58,879 bases of DNA. Source: Phycisphaerales bacterium. Its GTDB lineage: Bacteria > Planctomycetota > Phycisphaerae > Tepidisphaerales > Tepidisphaeraceae. The translations under genes were made by a program, and so were the position numbers. Below, one piece after another: positions 27,859-36,401 of this stretch. Positions within the stretch are counted from its first letter, which is position 1. Every line of letters starts with the position of its first letter. The notes beneath the pieces were generated by a model. It worked only from the letters and a program-made list of their open reading frames with translations. It did not search any database and was not told the origin of the DNA. The stretch covers positions 1-58,879 of the forward strand of contig JADYZN010000036.1 in NCBI GenBank assembly GCA_020853095.1, given 5' to 3'.

Positions 27859-29835
27859 TTATGGTTCCAGCCGATACACCACCACGCCAAACGGGGCCAG
27901 TTTTTGGGTGATCGCGCCGCCGACAAGCGTGGGATGGCGATCGGGGTCAAGGAGATATTCGGCTTTTCGGATCGGCTTATCTGGGAGGGTCAATCGCATC
28001 TTTTCCACCGGCGTACTGCCGTGGTTGACGATGACCACTTCGATTTTTCCGTTCACTTTCCTGGCGAGGTGTTTCAGATTTTCGCCTTCCACTTTCACCT
28101 CGGCGGGCAGGTTGCTGAACAAAAATGGCTCCAGTTGCCTGGATTCGTGGTTGATCAGGCGTACGGAAGCCTGCAATTGGGGCATGTTGTCCAGGAAGCT
28201 GGAGGCTGGGTTCGATTCGGACCAGGAGTAGTACCAGAACGATTTCATCCCATCGCAGATGTTGAAATACGCCTCCGCACGAAGCTGGGCCGGCGTGGGG
28301 ATGCCGGCTCCAGGGTTGCCGTAGGTCTGAAGGACCGAGATCAGCGGTTTGCCGGGGTTGGCCTTTTTGATCGCGACGTTGTAGTCGTGCAACGCGGCGA
28401 TGCCCACCGTCGGCATGGGATAGTAGTCGTAGGAAGCCAAGTCGGACATGCCCGCGTATTGCTCAAACAGGGGCGTCTGACAGTAATTGACAAGGACGAT
28501 GTGGTTGGGGTCCAGCTTGCGGACCAGTTCATATCCACGTCGAACCTCGGCGGGATCCATGCGGTGGGCATCCGGTTCATCGATCAGGTCCCACAAGAGC
28601 AGGCCGGGATGGTTTTTCAGGCGGTTGACCGCCTCGGTGAGTTTGTCGGTTTTCCACGTTTGCGTGCTCCAGTCGAACATCGCATCGTGAAACAGGACTG
28701 CTTCGGAATAGACGCCGCCGTTGTGGTACAGGTCATCAACCCGTCGGACCAGCTCGTCGATACTGTTGCCTCCCCAGGTCTGGGAGAAGTTGATTCCGTA
28801 GGTTCTTCGCAGTTTGGCGATTCCGTCGGCTTCCAGCGGGTTATGATAGAGCATGATTGACACAAACGGCTTGCCGTTGACCAGGAAATTGCCATCCGGA
28901 CCGATCTGGGTCTTTTGGATCGGCGGCAATTTTTCCGTACCGATCGGCGGAACCACCACCATCTGTCGCTGGTAATGAAGGCGTTCGGAACCATCCTGGC
29001 GGGCGTAGTCGATGTTGATGCGATATTGGCCCACCGGCAGGCCGGCGGTGGGGATTTCCCAGTAACTGGGGCCGGCGCGTTCGATGAGCGGGTTGCCCGA
29101 TTTCCAGACGGGTGTTTGGTCGGCCACGCCGGTGGACAAGACCCGTTGAACCTGGATGTCCACCTTACCGCCGGCGGCTTCGCGGCCGACGTTCATCCAA
29201 AGCGGCAGCAAACCGGGGGTGTTGCCGTCGGGACCGGACTCGACGATGCCGTTTTCCTGATCGGAAACCTGCAACAGGGAATAGGGTGTATTGAGAAACG
29301 GGTCCGGTTGGGAGGTCAGTCGAATGTCATCCCACCAGATGCTCCCTTCGCTGGTGTCCGCCATGCGCACGCCGACCTGGAGCGAGAGGGTGTTTTGGCC
29401 CGGCCGCACCAACGCCACGCGCCGTTGCCAATCCTTGTTTCCACTGCCCAGCCAGGTCCAGTGATCGCCGATGGGGTTTCCCTGGTCGTTTAATTCCCGC
29501 AGCACGATGCCGGAGCTTTTGGCCGGGTCGATGGAGTCCCGGTAGAAGAATTCCAACTTGTAGATCATGCCCGCCTGGACCTTGATCGGATCGGAAAAGG
29601 CGACGTTCCATCGGGTGAGGCCCTTGGCGGACTGTTTAAGGCTGTAACGCCCTTCGTGGGGCCGGTCGGTATCGACCGTGATGACCCCCCCACCCTGGGG
29701 GTCCAGCGTGTAACCTTTGATATTTCCCTGTTCAAATCCGGGATTGGCCAGCAGGTTTTTGTTTTGTGCGGCGGATTGACCGTATGAAAAGCCCGCCATC
29801 GCGCCCGCGAGAATCAGAACGATCAGTTGTCTCAT
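27859..29835 (-). CDS. exported TIM-barrel glycoside hydrolase with N-terminal CBM-like domain, cassette C
   Basis: 658 residues, signal peptide (1-19, ending FSYGQ). Residues about 25-180 form a carbohydrate-binding-like beta-sandwich (LLANPGFEQGNIKGYTLD, WWDDIRL). A second beta region covers 200-310. Residues about 320-600 form a TIM barrel with FLVNGKPFVSIMLYHNP, LLLWDLIDEPDAHR (likely acid Glu) and SYDYYPMP. The strand where retaining enzymes carry the nucleophile Glu reads LISVLQTYG, so the mechanism is unclear. The GH family is not assigned. AGGAG eight bases before the ATG. A small hairpin (GCGGGA/TCCCGC, 29875-29892) separates it from the upstream prepilin gene. Confidence 0.83.
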   Translation of the reverse strand: MRQLIVLILAGAMAGFSYGQSAAQNKNLLANPGFEQGNIKGYTLDPQGGGVITVDTDRPHEGRYSLKQSAKGLTRWNVAFSDPIKVQAGMIYKLEFFYRDSIDPAKSSGIVLRELNDQGNPIGDHWTWLGSGNKDWQRRVALVRPGQNTLSLQVGVRMADTSEGSIWWDDIRLTSQPDPFLNTPYSLLQVSDQENGIVESGPDGNTPGLLPLWMNVGREAAGGKVDIQVQRVLSTGVADQTPVWKSGNPLIERAGPSYWEIPTAGLPVGQYRINIDYARQDGSERLHYQRQMVVVPPIGTEKLPPIQKTQIGPDGNFLVNGKPFVSIMLYHNPLEADGIAKLRRTYGINFSQTWGGNSIDELVRRVDDLYHNGGVYSEAVLFHDAMFDWSTQTWKTDKLTEAVNRLKNHPGLLLWDLIDEPDAHRMDPAEVRRGYELVRKLDPNHIVLVNYCQTPLFEQYAGMSDLASYDYYPMPTVGIAALHDYNVAIKKANPGKPLISVLQTYGNPGAGIPTPAQLRAEAYFNICDGMKSFWYYSWSESNPASSFLDNMPQLQASVRLINHESRQLEPFLFSNLPAEVKVEGENLKHLARKVNGKIEVVIVNHGSTPVEKMRLTLPDKPIRKAEYLLDPDRHPTLVGGAITQKLAPFGVVVYRLEP

Positions 29836-29953
29836 GGATCAAACTCCTGTTGCACAAAATCTGTCTACTCGCCAGCGGGAGATTCTTCCCGCGTGCGCGC
29901 ACTGCGGGCAATAGGTGTTGCACACCACCCCGCTCACGCACGAGGGCAACCTC

Positions 29954-30733
29954 TTAAAATTGCCAGCCGGGGTAGGGATCCCATTTCAGCATATTGCCGA
30001 TCGCACCCGGATCGGTGGGCAGTGGGACCAGCGGATACGCGTTCACATGCCCATCCACAAACAGGACGTTGATGTGGTTGGAGTGGCGATAGCTGTTATA
30101 GGGAACGGGATCCATGGGATGCGAAGAATAACTTGCCGTGTTGGGGCTGCCGGCGGAGGCATTGTATGGATATTGCTTGGAATCGATCAGCCAGACGGTC
30201 TCTGGCGCGCGGGTGATCTGCGTGACTTTGATCGGTTTCATGTATTTGTATGAAACAGGGTCCGTAACATACAGGTTCAAGTCCTTGCCGACGTAGATGT
30301 TGGCCGCGTAACAGAGGGGATACTGACGATAGGGGAAAGTGGGCAGCTCGACCCAGGTGCCATAACCTCGGATGACTTCCTCCTCGGAGGCGGCGGGACA
30401 GCGGAATACTTCGATGTTCCGGCCCAGGTAAGGATACACCCGGCTGGGCCACCAGTAGTTCCCGGGTCTTTCAGGGACAAGCGTATTGGGGGGGAACCAG
30501 TTTTTGTTGTCAGCGCAGTACAAAGCCATCGCCATGCCAAGTTGACGCATGTTGGAGGCGCAGGCGACCTGCTTGGCCGATTCGCGGGCCTTGTTCAGCG
30601 AAGGGAGCAGGATGCTGATCAAAAGGGCGATAATGCCTATGACGACCAGCAATTCGACCAAGGTAAATGCTTTTGAGGAGATCGGAACTACGTGATCGGC
30701 CCGATTGGAGTTGATTCGTCTTTCGCGGTTCAT
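29954..30733 (-). CDS. prepilin-like H-X9-DG protein, cassette C
   Basis: 259 residues from ATG 30733 (MNRERRINSNRADH), with AGGAG six bases upstream; an open frame extends to 30790. After the leader comes [20 protein letters not shown] with Glu at mature position 5, then [20 protein letters not shown]. The C-terminal motif is HSNHINVLFVDG (H-X9-DG). Unlike the cassette A, B and D paralogues, it lacks the DGDG calcium-loop-like segment. It is probably co-transcribed with the glycosidase gene downstream. Confidence 0.9.
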   Translation of the reverse strand: MNRERRINSNRADHVVPISSKAFTLVELLVVIGIIALLISILLPSLNKARESAKQVACASNMRQLGMAMALYCADNKNWFPPNTLVPERPGNYWWPSRVYPYLGRNIEVFRCPAASEEEVIRGYGTWVELPTFPYRQYPLCYAANIYVGKDLNLYVTDPVSYKYMKPIKVTQITRAPETVWLIDSKQYPYNASAGSPNTASYSSHPMDPVPYNSYRHSNHINVLFVDGHVNAYPLVPLPTDPGAIGNMLKWDPYPGWQF

Positions 30734-30836
30734 TTGAGGCTCCTGTTCCGAGAACTCCACAGTCGATGAACTCCTGACCCCCATACTCAACTTGAATGCC
30801 TACTTTAAGCGAATCGCCGAAGGGTGTCAAGAATAA

Positions 30837-30985
30837 TTTCAGATTGTTCAAAACTTTATTATTCAGAATTTTTCAGTTTCGTTTCAATTGCATATATTGG
30901 ATTATTTTGGTAATAATTTTACATTACGAATAGGTTATCCAATATCCTGGCGATGAATGCTGTGGTTATTTCAGGCTTATTTATT
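30837..30985. promoter_or_regulatory. divergent promoter region with TTTCAG half-sites and a 9-base inverted repeat
   Basis: This AT-rich region separates the leftward prepilin gene and the rightward GH gene. TTTCAG-type half-sites recur (near 30837, 30863, 30871 and 30969, the last in TTATTTCAGG), as in the CTGAAA palindromes at 27663 and 33576. Separately, ATATTGGAT (30894-30902) and ATCCAATAT (30937-30945) are perfect 9-base arms with centres 43 bases apart. Both are candidate regulator sites. Confidence 0.45.
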
Positions 30986-31003
30986 CAGGAATGACGGCAA
31001 CAC

Positions 31004-32455
31004 ATGAAGGAAATATCATTTGTCACCACGGAAGAGTGTCTTGAAGGTGTGATGACGCCGCAAATTCTGGGTTTTACGCCGACGGCGGTCTGGAATCCCA
31101 GTCCCACCGTGCATCACGACACGGATCCCTGGCCATTGCCCAAGGAGATGGTGATCGGTCCGGAGATTACGGAGGAGACCGGATCGCGGTTTTCGCCGCC
31201 TCCCTGTGCGTTCATCGTCGAGGATGATCAGCATCGCGCGCTGGTGGCGGTTCGCGCCGATGCCGGCTGGCACCGGTGGAACGAGATGACGATCCGCGTG
31301 GAACCTTCCAAGGTCACGGTCAAAATTGACCTGGAGGGGAAGACGCCTCCGAAGCAGGCGCTGGAGCATATTCACCTGCATGTTTTTGATGGCAAACCGC
31401 GGGAGTCTCGGCATGAGCTGTTGGCCAGGGGATTGTCGGCGTTGTATCCGCAAGCCTTCAAGCCGGTTGCGCCGCCGCCGGAGTGGTGGTTGAAGCCGAT
31501 TTATTGTGGATGGGGAGATCAGGTCACGATTTCGATGTATCTGGAAGGGGTGGGGCCGGAGCCTCGCGCGGTCAATTATTGCACGCAGGGGCTTCATGAG
31601 CGGTGGATCAGGCGGCTGGATGAGGCGGGAGTGCCGTTTGGGACGATTTTGATCGATCATGGGTGGTCGCCGGCGGGAGACTGGCGGCCGATCCTGACGC
31701 GCTGGCCTGATTTGAAGGGTTTCATCCGGCGGCAACACGAGCGAGGCCGTCGGGTGTTGCTGTGGCTGGCAACCTGGCTGTGGGATGGGTTGGCGGATGA
31801 ATATTGCATCTTCGTGGGGGATCGCAAGCTCTGCACCGACCCGACCAATCCAAAATACATGGAACTGATCGCCGGATGGGTCCGCGATCTGGTCGGACCG
31901 GATGGATACGATGCCGATGGGTTCAAGATCGACCAGCTCAATTTTTGTCCCTCGTATCGGCATCCATCCGGCGGGGCGGGATTTGGAACGCATTTTCGAT
32001 ATGACAAGCCGCACGGGCCGATCCGCCAGCATGGGGATGGATGGGGCATTGAGTTGCTGCATCGCCTGCAAAAACAGATTTATGATGCGGCCAAGTCGGT
32101 CAAGCCCGATGCGTTGATCACCAGCAGCACGGTGCATCCCTATTTTCACGACACGTTTGACATGGTGCGGCTGCACGACATGGCGCTTTTTACGCCGGAT
32201 ATTTTCAAGGCCATGCGTGCGCGGGCGGATTTGGCGCGTGCGGCGTTGTCGGGCAAGCCGATCGACGCGGACAACTGGATTCACAGCGATTATGACATGT
32301 GGTTGCGATACACCTGTGGAAGCCGGGCGATTGGGGTTCCGTGCATCTTTTTCGCCGAGCGATTCATGATGGATTGGCACAAGGAACCGGCGACAAAGCC
32401 GGTGGCGATGGCCGACCTGCGGCGTATCGCCAGGGCGTGGTCGAAGGGGAGTTGA
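31004..32455 (+). CDS. GH31/GH36-like TIM-barrel glycosidase, cassette C
   Basis: 483 residues, no signal peptide, so probably cytoplasmic. The N-terminal beta domain (about 1-150) is followed by a barrel: GTILIDHGWSPAGDWRPILT, KGFIRRQHERGRRVLLWLAT, and DADGFKIDQLNF, where the Asp fits the nucleophile of the GH31/GH36 superfamily. WGIELLHRLQKQIYDAAK and TSSTVHPYFHDTFDMVRLHD follow. It is shorter than most GH31 or GH36 enzymes and I cannot assign a family. It is divergent from the prepilin operon and convergent with the LacI gene, 14 bases away. It probably cleaves an alpha-linked sugar from imported oligosaccharide. Confidence 0.75.
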   Translation: MKEISFVTTEECLEGVMTPQILGFTPTAVWNPSPTVHHDTDPWPLPKEMVIGPEITEETGSRFSPPPCAFIVEDDQHRALVAVRADAGWHRWNEMTIRVEPSKVTVKIDLEGKTPPKQALEHIHLHVFDGKPRESRHELLARGLSALYPQAFKPVAPPPEWWLKPIYCGWGDQVTISMYLEGVGPEPRAVNYCTQGLHERWIRRLDEAGVPFGTILIDHGWSPAGDWRPILTRWPDLKGFIRRQHERGRRVLLWLATWLWDGLADEYCIFVGDRKLCTDPTNPKYMELIAGWVRDLVGPDGYDADGFKIDQLNFCPSYRHPSGGAGFGTHFRYDKPHGPIRQHGDGWGIELLHRLQKQIYDAAKSVKPDALITSSTVHPYFHDTFDMVRLHDMALFTPDIFKAMRARADLARAALSGKPIDADNWIHSDYDMWLRYTCGSRAIGVPCIFFAERFMMDWHKEPATKPVAMADLRRIARAWSKGS

Positions 32456-32469
32456 TCGGCCGGTTAAAA

Positions 32470-33534
32470 TCAGGGGAAATTGCGGATGATCGGCGCGATG
32501 GTCAGTTGGGTGGGTTGAGGAAGCGGGCTGCGACGCAGTTCGGCCAGGCGATTGACCGCGGCCATGGAGATCATTTCGGTGTTTTCCATGATCAGGGGAT
32601 AGTCGTCCATGCCCAGCATTTCGATCATTTCGGCGGATCCGCCGCAGATGAGGGTTTTATTCAGCGATTCGGCATTGGGAAACGAGGCGGCGTGGGCCTG
32701 AGCCATTGAATGGGCGGTGGTGATGTCGGGAACCATGTAGGCGGTGGGTGGATCGGCAAGCGAACTGAACTGCTGGATGATCTGTGGGCCGGCAAACTTA
32801 CGGCCGGTGATGGCGATGAGATTGAGGTCAATGGTCTGGCCGTGTTCGAGAAGAGCCAGTTTATACCCCATGAGCCATTGCCAGTGGCACAAGCCGCGCG
32901 GCGCGTTTTCGCTGGCGAAGGCGATGCGACGATGGCCCAGCTTGAGCAATCGGGCGACGACGACCTGGCTGGCGTAGATTTCATCGCTGGCGACAACGTG
33001 CCCGACGCGATGAATCCGGCCGATGTCGTCATCATTCAGCAAAATGTGCCCGTAGATGACGCAGGGGATGTTTTTTTCGTTCAAAGCGTCCAGCAGACGT
33101 TCATCGGCATAACCGCTGATGATCAGGCCGTCGAGCATTTTACCGAATCCCACGGCCTGTTCGATGACCTGATCGGGATGCTCGATGGATTCGATGTCGA
33201 TGATTTCCAGTCGATAGTTATTTTGGCGGGCATGACGGGCCAGGATGCGAGGCAGGTTGCTGTGAGGCGGCACGCCCCATCGCCCCCCCACCATCACCAG
33301 GCCGATCCGTTCGAGCCGGCGTTGCGGGGGTTCATCTTTCAAATAGATGCCAGCGCGGCGATATCCAAGCACCTGGCTCAATTCGCGGACCTGTCGTTTG
33401 GTTTCCGAGCTGATATCGGGATGATCCGCCAGGGCCATGGAGACGGCGGCAACTGAAATTTCAGCCCGGGTGGCGATATCCTTGAGTCGAATGGGTTTTG
33501 TGGTTGTCTGTTTCATAAGCTTTATTGATACCAT
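32470..33534 (-). CDS. LacI-family regulator, cassette C
   Basis: 354 residues. The LacI helix-turn-helix is at about 15-65 (RLKDIATRAEISVAAVSMAL, then SSETKRQVRELSQVLGYR). A periplasmic-binding-type sensor follows (RIGLVMVGGRWG, DGLIISGYADERLLDAL, LLKLGHRRIAFASE). The likely effector is a sugar from the rhamnose-containing substrate of the neighbouring GH78 and GH106-like enzymes; this is inference. Neither the ATG at 33534 nor the in-frame ATG at 33516 has a good ribosome site. It is divergent from the GH78 gene, and the shared promoter holds a perfect palindrome. Confidence 0.9.
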   Translation of the reverse strand: MVSIKLMKQTTTKPIRLKDIATRAEISVAAVSMALADHPDISSETKRQVRELSQVLGYRRAGIYLKDEPPQRRLERIGLVMVGGRWGVPPHSNLPRILARHARQNNYRLEIIDIESIEHPDQVIEQAVGFGKMLDGLIISGYADERLLDALNEKNIPCVIYGHILLNDDDIGRIHRVGHVVASDEIYASQVVVARLLKLGHRRIAFASENAPRGLCHWQWLMGYKLALLEHGQTIDLNLIAITGRKFAGPQIIQQFSSLADPPTAYMVPDITTAHSMAQAHAASFPNAESLNKTLICGGSAEMIEMLGMDDYPLIMENTEMISMAAVNRLAELRRSPLPQPTQLTIAPIIRNFP

Positions 33535-33575
33535 CCAGTCCCGCCTAAAACACCTTGGGACGGCTTGAATTATAC

Positions 33576-33588
33576 CTGAAATTTTCAG
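33576..33588. promoter_or_regulatory. 13-base palindrome CTGAAATTTTCAG, candidate LacI operator
   Basis: It lies between the LacI gene and the GH78 gene. A further half-site CTGAAAAT is at 33606-33613. Similarity to the palindrome at 27663-27676 suggests that one regulator controls both promoters. Confidence 0.6.
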
Positions 33589-33665
33589 TTTGTAAATTGA
33601 TTTTACTGAAAATATGAAGTATTATTTTCGCATCTCATCGGATGACAGCGAAAGGATTTCATTTT

Positions 33666-36401
33666 ATGAGGGATCATGCGGGTATCCTGGGTGCGCCTGA
33701 GCGGTTGCGGTGCGAATATCTTGAAAATCCGCTGGGGATGGATGAGCCGCGGCCGCGATTAAGCTGGCAGGTTCGTGATCCGCGGCGAGGGGCGGCGCAA
33801 CGTGCTTATCAGGTGAGGGTGGCCACATCAAAGCGATTGCTGGAGGAGGGTTCGGCCGACGTGTGGGACAGCGGCAAGGTCGAATCCGACCGGACGATCC
33901 AGGTGGAATACGCCGGCCGGGAACTGGAATCTCGCGGGCGATATCACTGGCAGGTGCGGAGTTGGGATGCGCGGGGAGAGGCATCGCCCTGGAGCCGGGT
34001 GCAATGGTGGGAGATGGGGTTTCTTGAAAGCGACCAATGGAAGGGGCAATGGATCGGGCCGGCGGCGCCGGAGGATGATCGCACGTTCATCCCATGCCCG
34101 TTTCTGCGGCGGGAATTTGAGGTCGGCGGTCGCATCGCGCGGGCACGGATTTATGCAACGGCAAAGGGGTTGTACGAGTTGCAACTGAACGGCCGGCGGG
34201 TGGGGCAGGATTACTTCACACCGGGGTGGACGGAATACCATCATCGCATCGCCTATCAGACCTACGATGTCACGGAACTGATCCGCGAGGGGACCAACGC
34301 ATTGGGGGCGATCCTGGGCGATGGGTGGTATGGGGGACACGTTGGGGGGTTCATGCGCATGAGGTTGTACGGGCCGGCGCCGCGGCTGCTGGTGCAACTC
34401 GAATTGCAGTTTGAGGATGGGAGCACGCGGATCATCGCAACCGATTCCTCCTGGCGAATGAACAGCGGACCGATATTGCAAAGCGATTTCATGCGTGGCG
34501 AGCATTACGATGCGCGGCTGGAAATGCCCGGCTGGAGCGAGGCGGGATTTGATGAGGGTTCATGGCGGACGCCCGTGGCCGAGCCGCTGGACGAGGTGAA
34601 ACTGGTTGCGCAGGCGATGCCGCCGGTTCGGCAGATGCAGGTATTGCTGGCCAAAAGTCGCGTGCAGGTTCGTCCGGGTGTCTGGGTTTTTGACATGGGA
34701 CAGAACATGGTGGGGAACGTCAGGCTCGACGTTCAGTGCCGCCGGAGCGCCACGATTCAGTTGCGTTACGCCGAGACGTTGAACGCGGATGGGACGTTGT
34801 ACACCGACAACTACCGCACCGCCCAGAGCGTGGATCTGTTCACCGCCAGGGGTGATGAGATTCGGGAGAACGGGCCTCGGCATCCATTTGACGTGCCGCA
34901 CGAGATTTTCCAGCCGCGGTTTACCTTCAAGGGGTTTCGATACGTTGAGGTCAGCGGGCATGAGGGAGAACCGCCTTTGTGGGCGGTCAAGGGAATCGTG
35001 CAGTACAGCGACAACGAAACCACCGGCGACTTTGAATGTTCCGACCCGCTGCTCAACCAGCTTTACAGCAACATCGTCTGGAGCCAGCGCGACAATTTTC
35101 TGGAAGTTCCCACCGATTGCCCGCAGCGCGATGAACGACTCGGATGGATGGGAGATGCCCAGGTGTTCGCCTCCACCGCGTGTTACAACATGGATACCGC
35201 GGCGTTTTTCGCCAAGTGGATGCGGGATGTCGAGCTGGCCCAGCGCGCCGACGGCGCATTTCCGGACGTGGTTCCCAATGCGCTGGGGATGCGGAAGGAC
35301 GGCCACCTGAATTTTGATCATCACGCCTGGGCCGACGCCGCCCTGGTCATTCCGTGGACGTTGTATCTTTATTATGGCGACCAGCGAATCCTGCGGCGGC
35401 ATTACCAGGCGATGGCGCGCTGGGTTGAATATTGCCGTAAAAACAGCGAAGGGCTGATTCGGCCCGCCGGCGGATTCGGCGACTGGCTGTCGGTCGAGGT
35501 TCACACGCCCACAGACCTGATCAATACCGCATGGTTCGCCCGTTGCGCCTGGCTGATGCGGCGGATCGCCACGGTTTTGGGTCTGCGGGAGGATGCCGAT
35601 CGTTATGAGACGCTGTTCAATGAGATTCGCGCCGCGTTCAACCAGCGGTTTGTGACTCCGCAGGGTCTTGTCAGCGGGGATACACAAACGGCTTATCTGC
35701 TGGCGCTGGCCTTTGACCTGCTGGAGGATGGGTTGCGTCCCGCGGCGGTCCATCGGCTGGTCGAAGACATCCGGCAGCGGCACAACCATCTTTCCACGGG
35801 ATTCGTCGGCACGCCGTGGCTGTTGCCGGTGCTGAGCGAAAACGGCCGCGATGACACCGCCTACGGGCTGTTGCATCAGACCACTTATCCCTCGTGGCTT
35901 TTTGCCGTGACGCATGGTGCGACGACCATCTGGGAGCGGTGGGATGGATGGACCCCGCTGAACGGGTTTCAGATTTCCCACATGAATTCGCTGAACCATT
36001 ATGCGTATGGCGCGGTGGGACGGTGGATGTATGAGAACATCGGCGGGATCAAACTGGATGAACGGCATCCCGGATTCACGCGATTTGTCATTCATCCGCG
36101 GCCGCATGAGAGCAAGCTGACTAGCGCCCGCGCCGTTTATCATTCAATCCAGGGGACGATCTCCACCGAATGGGCGATGCACGAGGATCACTGGATGCTG
36201 AAGGTGGTCATCCCGCCCAACACCGCCGCGGAGATCGTTCTGGAGGCGAAAACGATGGAGGTCATCTCCGAACGCGGCGTGCCGCTGAACCAGGCGGCCG
36301 GGTTGTCTGAATGTCAGGTTGAACGGGGCCTTGTCCGTTGCATCGCGGGCGCCGGCCGATATGAATTTGTGATCGAATCCATGGCGGCCGTTTCAAAATG
36401 A
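33666..36401 (+). CDS. alpha-L-rhamnosidase, GH78
   Basis: 911 residues from ATG 33666 (AAAGGA nine bases upstream); ATG 33642 in frame is also possible. No signal peptide. It hydrolyses terminal alpha-L-rhamnose with inversion. The start ERLRCEYLENPLGMDEPRPR is typical for GH78. The N-terminal beta domains cover about 130-320. The catalytic (alpha/alpha)6 barrel has PTDCPQRDERLGWMGD (catalytic acid Glu in DER, substrate-binding Asp residues) near residue 490, and TIWERWDGWTPLNGFQ (general base Glu region) near 760. A C-terminal beta domain follows. Its stop overlaps the next gene's start (ATGA), so the two are translated together. Confidence 0.95.
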   Translation: MRDHAGILGAPERLRCEYLENPLGMDEPRPRLSWQVRDPRRGAAQRAYQVRVATSKRLLEEGSADVWDSGKVESDRTIQVEYAGRELESRGRYHWQVRSWDARGEASPWSRVQWWEMGFLESDQWKGQWIGPAAPEDDRTFIPCPFLRREFEVGGRIARARIYATAKGLYELQLNGRRVGQDYFTPGWTEYHHRIAYQTYDVTELIREGTNALGAILGDGWYGGHVGGFMRMRLYGPAPRLLVQLELQFEDGSTRIIATDSSWRMNSGPILQSDFMRGEHYDARLEMPGWSEAGFDEGSWRTPVAEPLDEVKLVAQAMPPVRQMQVLLAKSRVQVRPGVWVFDMGQNMVGNVRLDVQCRRSATIQLRYAETLNADGTLYTDNYRTAQSVDLFTARGDEIRENGPRHPFDVPHEIFQPRFTFKGFRYVEVSGHEGEPPLWAVKGIVQYSDNETTGDFECSDPLLNQLYSNIVWSQRDNFLEVPTDCPQRDERLGWMGDAQVFASTACYNMDTAAFFAKWMRDVELAQRADGAFPDVVPNALGMRKDGHLNFDHHAWADAALVIPWTLYLYYGDQRILRRHYQAMARWVEYCRKNSEGLIRPAGGFGDWLSVEVHTPTDLINTAWFARCAWLMRRIATVLGLREDADRYETLFNEIRAAFNQRFVTPQGLVSGDTQTAYLLALAFDLLEDGLRPAAVHRLVEDIRQRHNHLSTGFVGTPWLLPVLSENGRDDTAYGLLHQTTYPSWLFAVTHGATTIWERWDGWTPLNGFQISHMNSLNHYAYGAVGRWMYENIGGIKLDERHPGFTRFVIHPRPHESKLTSARAVYHSIQGTISTEWAMHEDHWMLKVVIPPNTAAEIVLEAKTMEVISERGVPLNQAAGLSECQVERGLVRCIAGAGRYEFVIESMAAVSK

